This document shows, in pieces, positions 15,160-19,798 of a stretch of DNA of 19,798 nt. Position 1 is the first letter of the stretch. Each line of letters begins with the position of its first letter. This DNA is from JALRHH01 sp964590315 (GTDB taxonomy: Bacteria; Patescibacteriota; Saccharimonadia; Saccharimonadales; JALRHH01), in NCBI GenBank assembly GCA_964590315.1, contig CAZPVS010000018.1:1-19798 (forward strand). Direction: 5' to 3'. A program made the translations under genes and the position numbers. Below the pieces are notes generated by a model. The model worked only from the letters and a program-made list of their open reading frames with translations, made no database searches and had not been told where the DNA came from.

Positions 15160-15179
15160 CATGGCCGCATCGTCTAACG
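15160..15179 (+). repeat. Direct repeat copy 2: inside intact tRNA-Glu
   Basis: Second copy of the 20-bp repeat, including the first 17 nt of the intact tRNA. The two copies are 171 bp apart. It is a candidate att core for a past integration. Confidence 0.75.
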
Positions 15180-15237
15180 GTTAGGACACCAGGTTCTCAT
15201 CCTGGCAATCGGGGTTCGATTCCCCGTGCGGTCACCA
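15163..15237 (+). tRNA. tRNA-Glu (anticodon CTC)
   Basis: A 75-nt gene including an encoded CCA. The acceptor stem GGCCGCA/TGCGGTC has one G-U pair. The anticodon arm is CCAGG-TTCTCAT-CCTGG with anticodon CTC, and the T arm is CGGGG-TTCGATT-CCCCG. The D arm is of Glu type (GTCTAACGGTTAGGAC). It reads GAG codons. The serine recombinase frame runs antisense through most of the gene, and a partial copy of its 5' end lies upstream, marking it as the integration target. Confidence 0.97.
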
Positions 15238-16910
15238 TAAACGGATTTGTACTCCGTTCGGAGTCGAAAGAGCTCGTTCACCTCTGGTGGAGAGCTCTTT
15301 TTTTGTGTTCTCAAGTCTATTTGGTAGTAAGTTGGAGCACTGTTGAAAATAGCCCCAAAAAACGCTGCTTTTCGTAATGGGTTACAGAGGTCGAGAAGCA
15401 TTTCTGACAGGTGTTCTAAAATGTATTTAGCGTACTGCAAAACTTGCTCAAATTCGGTCTCTAAATCAGGCTGGCCTGCTATTTCTTCATCGAGCCGGGC
15501 AAGCTCTTTCTCGGTACCCACAATGTCCTCCTCTAAGTATTTAAGAGCGGTTTCACTCGTCACGACGCGCATACGATCCACAGTAGCTTTTATTTGGCCC
15601 TGTAGTGTATTGCGGTACTCAATGCGTGACTGGTTTATCTCTTGTTGCTTTGATTGGCGCTCTCGCCATAGTTCGGCAATAGCGGTGATGAGATCATCTA
15701 TATATTCCGGCTTTATCGTGATACTTTTTGCAAAATCCTCAATCGTTTGGTCGAACTCAGGTTTAGGCACGCGGAAGTAGTGCCCATTGCGTGCGCAATG
15801 GTAGGCTGGGTAGTAGATACCCTTCTTACCGCGTGTGGAGCTGCCGGACAACGTTTTGTCGCAGGTAGGACACTTGATTACCTGCTTGTACGGGAAATCA
15901 GGATTGTAGATCTTCTTAGTTTTAAGATGTTCGGGGACTTCCTTTTCTTTTAGTGAGACTTCATTCCGATCGTCAACCATGACGTGAATACGTCCACGGT
16001 TTGCTTCGTTGAACACGTCAATTGAAACGAGACCATCAAACTGTGCTTTTATAGGCTTATCATATGTCCACTTTTCTTTAATGATACCGCAGTAGATGAG
16101 ATTGCTCGCATAGTTATCAATCATCTTAGCGGTCATCAGATTGCCGCCAAGTTGCCGTTTGATCTTCGTACGGTCGTATTTGTCTCGCACAATTGTGATA
16201 CGCGTCTTGAAACCCATCGAGTTTAGCTCGTCGGCTATCTGCTGATTTGAGTAGACATGAGCGGCCCGCATTTCGAACATGCGAATCATGTATTTGGCTT
16301 CATTTTTGTCTGGCTTTAGGATGTAACGCTTGCCGTTCTTGGTATCAATCTTTACGTTCCGGAACCCGTATTGTGGCTGACGCATCCAGTACCCAAGCTG
16401 GGTGTAGCGAATCTCTGCGCCAATCATGCGGCTCATAATATCGCGCATCTCGTCTTTGGCGCGTTCGGCTTCGAGGTATTCGGATTTCTGCGTTGGGTTG
16501 AACTCGCTCCAGTAGTATTTAAATCCAGTGTGCTGGAGCGTGTTGATCTGCTGCTTCCCGATAACGCCATACATGTCTTCGAGCGCAATGCCCATTGATG
16601 TTAGTTGTCGTTTGAGTGGGGAGTAATAATCGCCACCACCACGCGTAAATCGATCAATCGATTTAATAAGTACGACTTCAATAGCCTTGCCCTTGTCTTT
16701 ACAAGTATCAATAACTTTCTGCATGGGCTGTTGCTCATGTGATGCAGACTCCATGAGAATAACGGTTTCAATGATAATAATGTTGTGAGCTTTGGCGTAC
16801 GCTTCGCCCTGCTCGCGCTGTGCTTCTGGCGAGTCGCCGTCGAGTCCCTGCTTGTCAGATGACACTCGGATGGCTAATAGCCCGATGCGTGGCTGACTAT
16901 TTGGCAGCAT
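15174..16910 (-). CDS. Large serine recombinase / integrase
   Basis: About 578 residues from the ATG at 16910 (MLPNSQPRIG); the longer frame from 16988 would overlap the preceding gene much more. The N-terminal resolvase domain has the catalytic Ser in AIRVSSDKQ (S17) and the Arg-bearing LIKSIDRFTRGGGDY. Then come the recombinase domain (about 170-330), a zinc ribbon (CPTCDKTLSG, with the second pair around YHCARNGHYF) and a coiled coil (about 420-500). This is the architecture of phage and ICE integrases that insert at a specific att site without a host factor. The last 20 residues (GDRTGNRTPIARMRTWCPNR) are encoded antisense to the tRNA, and the stop TAG lies inside it, so the true tail may have been replaced on integration. 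It overlaps the upstream small gene by 14 bp. Confidence 0.93.
   Translation of the reverse strand: MLPNSQPRIGLLAIRVSSDKQGLDGDSPEAQREQGEAYAKAHNIIIIETVILMESASHEQQPMQKVIDTCKDKGKAIEVVLIKSIDRFTRGGGDYYSPLKRQLTSMGIALEDMYGVIGKQQINTLQHTGFKYYWSEFNPTQKSEYLEAERAKDEMRDIMSRMIGAEIRYTQLGYWMRQPQYGFRNVKIDTKNGKRYILKPDKNEAKYMIRMFEMRAAHVYSNQQIADELNSMGFKTRITIVRDKYDRTKIKRQLGGNLMTAKMIDNYASNLIYCGIIKEKWTYDKPIKAQFDGLVSIDVFNEANRGRIHVMVDDRNEVSLKEKEVPEHLKTKKIYNPDFPYKQVIKCPTCDKTLSGSSTRGKKGIYYPAYHCARNGHYFRVPKPEFDQTIEDFAKSITIKPEYIDDLITAIAELWRERQSKQQEINQSRIEYRNTLQGQIKATVDRMRVVTSETALKYLEEDIVGTEKELARLDEEIAGQPDLETEFEQVLQYAKYILEHLSEMLLDLCNPLRKAAFFGAIFNSAPTYYQIDLRTQKKSSPPEVNELFRLRTEYKSVYGDRTGNRTPIARMRTWCPNR
15267..15304 (+). terminator. 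Intrinsic terminator after tRNA-Glu
   Basis: AAAGAGCTC (15267-15275) pairs with GAGCTCTTT (15292-15300), and the T-run continues to 15304. A smaller hairpin ACTCCG-TT-CGGAGT (15251-15264) precedes it. Both lie inside the last part of the recombinase frame on the other strand. Confidence 0.85.
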
Positions 16911-17076
16911 CCGGATTCTCCAATATGGATACGAGATTTTTGCCAAACTGCTGATCTTCAAGAATCTTTTCGACAACGAGGTTTGCAATGAGCTTTATGC
17001 GCTGCTCGGTAGTAAACGAAAATTGCTCGACAAGCGGAGCCTTCGGCTTGTTCTTGCTACCCTTCGGTCTCGGCAT
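16897..17076 (-). CDS. Small basic protein with AT-hook-like start
   Basis: A 59-residue protein from the ATG at 17076, preceded by GGAGG at 4 nt spacing; a start at 17106 is possible but has no such support. The N-terminus MPRPKGSKNKPKAP resembles AT-hook minor-groove binders, followed by two amphipathic helices (TTEQRIKLIANLVVEKIL, FGKNLVSILENPDAAK). The final codons overlap the recombinase start by 14 bp, so the two are translationally coupled. It may be a recombination directionality or accessory factor; this is inference from position only. Confidence 0.7.
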   Translation of the reverse strand: MPRPKGSKNKPKAPLVEQFSFTTEQRIKLIANLVVEKILEDQQFGKNLVSILENPDAAK

Positions 17077-17124
17077 ATACCCTCCATGCCTCGCACGCAG
17101 TAACAATCCAACTCCATGACTATA

Positions 17125-17325
17125 TTATTTCTGGGGACGACCTGGTTTCGTTTTTTCGCTCAGGTCTTTTTTGATAAGCGCAGTGAGCTCTTTGTCTCCC
17201 TGCCCGGCAAGTGCCTGTAGAACGAATTCGTTAAACAGCATCTTGCGGTTATACGCAACAGCCTTTGCTCTGTCGCGAATCTCTTCGGATGCGTCAATTT
17301 GAATCTTTACGCGCTTATCTGTCAT
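17125..17325 (-). CDS. Ribbon-helix-helix-type protein
   Basis: A 66-residue protein. An N-terminal strand (RVKIQIDAS) is followed by two helices (EEIRDRAKAVAYNRKML, FNEFVLQAL), the layout of MetJ/Arc/CopG ribbon-helix-helix DNA-binding proteins. A Lys/Arg/Pro tail (SEKTKPGRPQK) follows. It is first in the recombinase operon, 48 bp before the next gene, and is a good candidate for an autoregulator or a small auxiliary DNA-binding protein. Its start lies 8 nt after a TATAAT box. Family assignment is by pattern only. Confidence 0.7.
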   Translation of the reverse strand: MTDKRVKIQIDASEEIRDRAKAVAYNRKMLFNEFVLQALAGQGDKELTALIKKDLSEKTKPGRPQK

Positions 17326-17333
17326 TGTCGCTT

Positions 17334-17339
17334 ATTATA
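17334..17339 (-). promoter_or_regulatory. -10 box of the recombinase operon
   Basis: Minus-strand perfect TATAAT, 8 nt before the ATG at 17325, with no good -35 at 16-18 bp. It predicts an mRNA starting about 2 nt before the first gene. Confidence 0.5.
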
Positions 17340-17391
17340 CAATAAAACATCTCATTTATAGTCATTGAGCCGAATTGTTAAAGCGCTCGTT

Positions 17392-17559
17392 ATGATTAAT
17401 AACCCTGTAATAATAGTAATACTAATATTAGTATTTATCAAGACTTTTATGCTAAATTTACGTATAAAAAAGGTATATCCCGATATATACCATACCAACC
17501 CTGTTTTGTATCTGTTATTAATTGCTCTTTTTCTCTCTTTACTATATATAAATATATAG
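17392..17559 (+). CDS. Possible small two-helix membrane protein
   Basis: 55 residues from the ATG at 17392; a TTG at 17365 would add nine. Two hydrophobic segments (NPVIIVILILVFIKTFML and PVLYLLLIALFLSLLYI) flank a short loop with charged residues (RIKKVYPDIYH). No SD is seen. The region is very AT-rich, which favours hydrophobic codons by chance, so the gene is uncertain. It sits just before the replication-relaxation-like gene (18 bp) and could be its leader gene. Confidence 0.4.
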   Translation: MINNPVIIVILILVFIKTFMLNLRIKKVYPDIYHTNPVLYLLLIALFLSLLYINI

Positions 17560-17577
17560 AAGAGAATGAGGAAGTGA

Positions 17578-18405
17578 GTGAGGTGTATGCCTGATGGTCG
17601 TTCTACATTAAAACAAAGTCAAATAGATATATTAGAATTGCTCTATAAATACCGGTTTAGTAGCAGAAAGTTGTTACTAGAAAGTTTGGGTGATGCGGCT
17701 GGTACTGACTATAACTTGTACAAGAAACTCGAAGTACTTATTAAGCATGAGTTGGTAGCTAAAAGGATTGAACCAAAGCTAAAACTTTTAGGGGTGCCTG
17801 CTGCCTACTACGTCACGACTAAAGGTCTGCGCACGCTCAGGCAGCTGCCGGATCACGACCATATTACGGACGCTATCGTTAAATTGTCATATGCTAATAA
17901 GTCGGTAAAATATGCGTTCGTGAACCATGCCCTAGCCACTCACAAATATACAAACATACTCATGCGCCACTACCGGTCGCTTAAAGTGTTCACCAAGCGT
18001 GACCTTGCCCGTTTCTCATACTTCCCGAAGCAACTGCCTGACGCTGTCCTATCGCTGCCAGCTGACGACCCACAACAGCCTCTACGTTTCTTCTTTGATA
18101 TTATTGCTTCTGGTACCCCACGTAAGGCCATAGACGGAAGGCTTATGAGTTATTGTACCTTTATAGATAATGGTGGCTGGGACGTTACGAATAGCCCAAA
18201 CCCAATAGTACTTTTGGTGGCGAGTAACGTTCGCCTAGAGCGACAACTCCAGTACATGGCCCGAGCACGACTTAACCGCCATCCAGAAGTTGATTTACGT
18301 ATATACACCTCGACTGTTCAAGCACTGAGCAGCATGGATGATGAAGCATTGGTCTGGACGAGAGTCACTGATACAGATGATCCTATGGAGCTGACTGGCC
18401 TCTAA
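17578..18405 (+). CDS. Replication-relaxation-like winged-helix protein
   Basis: 275 residues if it starts at GTG 17578 (GAGGA 5 nt upstream), or 272 from ATG 17587. The N-terminal winged helix (about 10-85) has TLKQSQIDILELLYKYRFS, then LYKKLEVLIKHELVAKRIEP and YYVTTKGLRTL. This is the pattern of the Replic_Relax (replication-relaxation) family found in plasmids and integrative elements. The C-terminal half (FFFDIIASGTPRKAIDGRLM, NPIVLLVASNVRLERQL) resembles the nuclease-like or Rossmann-like tail of those proteins. It probably acts in replication or transfer of the element. It is divergent from the recombinase operon. Confidence 0.7.
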   Translation: MRCMPDGRSTLKQSQIDILELLYKYRFSSRKLLLESLGDAAGTDYNLYKKLEVLIKHELVAKRIEPKLKLLGVPAAYYVTTKGLRTLRQLPDHDHITDAIVKLSYANKSVKYAFVNHALATHKYTNILMRHYRSLKVFTKRDLARFSYFPKQLPDAVLSLPADDPQQPLRFFFDIIASGTPRKAIDGRLMSYCTFIDNGGWDVTNSPNPIVLLVASNVRLERQLQYMARARLNRHPEVDLRIYTSTVQALSSMDDEALVWTRVTDTDDPMELTGL

Positions 18406-18407
18406 GT

Positions 18408-18436
18408 TTTACAATAAGCACTTTATGTGTTAATAT
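18408..18436 (+). promoter_or_regulatory. Promoter of the glycosyltransferase gene
   Basis: TTTACA (18408-18413), a 17-bp spacer and TAATAT (18431-18436). The ATG at 18448 is 11 nt after the -10 box, giving a leader of about 4-5 nt and no room for an SD. Confidence 0.6.
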
Positions 18437-18447
18437 ATACATCAATA

Positions 18448-19338
18448 ATGTCGAATCCAAACCTACTAGCTTTGCGAGACATTCCTGCGGAGACGTTAGT
18501 CGAAGCCTACGGAAGCACAACTTCTGATTTATTCGATGTTGCTTCAAGCTTAGAAGCACCACACCTTGTGGTTTTACCGGCTTGTAATGAAGAACGGGAT
18601 CTGCCAGCTACACTGTTGAGTTTGTCACGCTCACGCAAGCCTGTCGTGCCAATTGTTGTCGAGAATGGCAGCAGTCCTGAAGATAAAACTCTTGAATATG
18701 CTGAACGCATGGGTGCAATTGCTGTCCACTGCGAGCCTGCAAAGATGCGGGCAACGCAAGTCGGCTTACGAATCGCTCGGGAGCTATTTCCAGAGCAGCC
18801 AGTTGTGCACTTTGGTGATGCGGATAACCTATATCCGCAATTCACTGTCTCTGCGATTGCACGAGCTGCTCATCGCGCCAGCAAACGCAACGATGGCAAT
18901 GGTGCGCTTGTTTTTGGTATGGGAGCATACACCCATGGAGCAAGTGCCACAGTAGATTTGATGCGAAGTGGTCGCTTAGTCCGAAAGGCAGCATCGCGTA
19001 AGCTCAAAGGTCAGGTTCCTATGCCATATGGCTTTAACTATGCCCTACATGTTGGTTCTGATGACCAAATAAGTAAAGCACTGTATGAACTTGATCCACT
19101 CCTATTTGTTCGCGAAGAGTCCGAGATATGCCGAGCTGTCACAAGTGCCGGAGGAACAATCAGCCAGTTAGTGAGTCCAAGCGCTTACGTATTCACTCGA
19201 GGTGATCTTATTAGCACCAGGGAGGAATGGCGTGACTTCAAGGGTGCGTCTATGGAAACAAAGACTGACTATTACAAGCGCAACTATCCGAGCCTAAAGT
19301 TTACTCCGAACGCCGACGGTCGCAAGAAGAGTCATTAG
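18448..19338 (+). CDS. GT2-type (GT-A fold) glycosyltransferase
   Basis: 296 residues from ATG 18448; the GTG at 18427 lies upstream of the predicted transcription start. The GT-A core has HLVVLPACNEERDLPATLLS (about 39-58), the VPIVVENGSSPEDKTLEYA nucleotide-binding segment, and the DxD-like HFGDADNLYP near 125-134. No membrane helix is obvious. It would transfer a sugar from a nucleotide donor; the acceptor is unknown. It is an unusual cargo within the recombinase-bearing element and could modify surface glycans or another protein or DNA component of the element. The C-terminal half (FVREESEICRAVTSAGG) is typical of the acceptor-side region in this fold. Confidence 0.8.
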   Translation: MSNPNLLALRDIPAETLVEAYGSTTSDLFDVASSLEAPHLVVLPACNEERDLPATLLSLSRSRKPVVPIVVENGSSPEDKTLEYAERMGAIAVHCEPAKMRATQVGLRIARELFPEQPVVHFGDADNLYPQFTVSAIARAAHRASKRNDGNGALVFGMGAYTHGASATVDLMRSGRLVRKAASRKLKGQVPMPYGFNYALHVGSDDQISKALYELDPLLFVREESEICRAVTSAGGTISQLVSPSAYVFTRGDLISTREEWRDFKGASMETKTDYYKRNYPSLKFTPNADGRKKSH

Positions 19339-19381
19339 TCATATCTGAGTAGTTTCACGTCTTGCTCAGGACACTCACGAA

Positions 19382-19645
19382 CTAGATGCTTGCCACGATC
19401 TCTACCCAGTTAATCTGGCTAAAGGCTGCGCGCAACAAGTCCTGCCACAGACACGGTACGGCAATCTCATTGTTCAGCTGCACACTCAGCTGATCCTTCA
19501 GCCAGTCGGCTTGCTTTGAGACGTCAGTACTGACCTCTTTCACGGCCTGCAATAACTCATAGGAGTACTTGTTCTCATTGAGCCACATATTAGCTGCCCA
19601 GGTCTCATAGTTAGATCAGCCGTTATATGCAATAGGAGTACTCAT
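19382..19645 (-). pseudogene. 'YETW' small protein gene interrupted by one in-frame TGA
   Basis: From ATG 19645 (GGAGG 9 nt upstream, AGGAG at 7) the frame reads MSTPIAYNG, then TGA (19616-19618), then SNYETWAANMWLNENKYSYE and on to LLRAAFSQINWVEIVASI and TAG. It matches a family of small proteins common on phages, plasmids and in archaea (start NGWxNYETWxxxLWLxN, end DLLxxALxxVNWxEIA; I recall it as DUF7249-like). The family name is from memory. The TGA falls where relatives have Trp. The other five Trp codons (ETW, MW, DW, LW, NW) are TGG. An internal start at ATG 19588 would give 68 residues without the YETW motif. It may be a recent nonsense mutant, a sequencing error, or a gene in which UGA is read as Trp. 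Confidence 0.65.
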
Positions 19646-19657
19646 CTTAGTACTCCT
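19634..19657 (-). promoter_or_regulatory. Hairpin enclosing the start codon and SD of the YETW gene
   Basis: On the minus strand AGGAGTACT (19649-19657) and AGTACTCCT (19634-19642) are perfect 9-bp inverted copies around a 6-nt loop AAGATG holding the start codon. The stem ties up the AGGAG part of the SD, so it would repress translation unless melted or opened by a translating ribosome from the upstream frame, which ends 1 nt before this ATG. Confidence 0.6.
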
Positions 19658-19798
19658 CCGCCAGCATAACTGTCAGTACCCGGTGGCAAGCCGGAGACAA
19701 TGGTGAATGCCAATGCTGGTACTTCTCGTCGTAGTAGTCAATCTGTCAGGCTCCCAATATACTGAACACACCCCTCACATAATTTGCTAGCAAAAGAG
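19647..19798 (-). CDS. Possible 3' end of an upstream gene with an in-frame TGA (partial)
   Basis: A frame ending in TAA (19647-19649), 1 nt before the YETW ATG, reads QIDYYDEKYQHWHSPLSP then ACHRVLTVMLAEEY. Continued upstream it crosses a TGA (19746-19748) and goes on as LLANYVRGVFSILGA to the window edge. Composition after the TGA looks protein-like, and the tight spacing fits an operon. A second frame here is also partly open, so the call is weak. It is reported because the TGA would again fit a Trp. Confidence 0.3.

Noticed and set aside
16911..16988. Upstream extension of the recombinase
   Set aside because: The 26 extra residues lie wholly inside the preceding gene. The resolvase domain normally begins a few residues before the catalytic Ser, as with ATG 16910.

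Overview
The window looks like chromosome of a Patescibacteria/CPR bacterium, most likely Candidatus Saccharibacteria (TM7), carrying one end of an integrated mobile element. This assignment is inferred from gene content: a divergent FtsQ, a sigma-region-4/HARE-HTH protein, a Pth with an N-terminal extension, and a mostly leaderless promoter style. The genetic code is standard for the chromosomal genes. topA, der and the histidine kinase are long and have no internal TGA. Nearly all stops are TAA or TAG, and pth is the only gene closed by TGA.

Layout. 1-998 (+): the tail of a cell-wall gene (possibly murG), then ftsQ. 999-1692: a gene-free stretch that becomes rich in palindromes just before an unknown possible nuclease gene at 1693-2355 (+). 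2365-7775 (-): a genome-maintenance cluster, read in the order dprA, zinc-ribbon peptide, unknown helical protein, topA, sigma4/HARE regulator. 7795-8228 (+): a consensus promoter, about 400 nt of highly structured non-coding RNA, and a strong terminator; I could not assign this RNA to a known class. 8322-8627 (+): a small unknown gene. 8632-10730 (-): pth and der, for translation and ribosome maturation. 10913-14837 (-): a membrane histidine kinase, a response regulator with a very long disordered tail, and an RsuA/RluB-type pseudouridine synthase.

14989-19798: tRNA-Glu(CTC) and the mobile element. A 20-bp copy of the tRNA 5' end lies 171 bp upstream of the intact tRNA, and the DNA between is packed with hairpins. 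A large serine recombinase on the minus strand reads into the tRNA antisense and stops inside it. Upstream of it, co-directional, are a small basic peptide and a ribbon-helix-helix protein. Divergently come a small membrane peptide, a replication-relaxation-like winged-helix protein and a GT2-type glycosyltransferase. The right edge holds a minus-strand gene of the 'YETW' small-protein type that has a strong ribosome binding site but is interrupted by one in-frame TGA where relatives, as I remember them, have Trp. It is either a fresh pseudogene or a recoded gene.

A recurring feature is a -10 hexamer 7-8 nt before the ATG (ftsQ, the 1693 gene, topA, der, the RHH gene), which predicts leaderless or nearly leaderless mRNAs beside a minority of genes with good Shine-Dalgarno sequences. 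No CRISPR array, rRNA or insertion sequence was seen.
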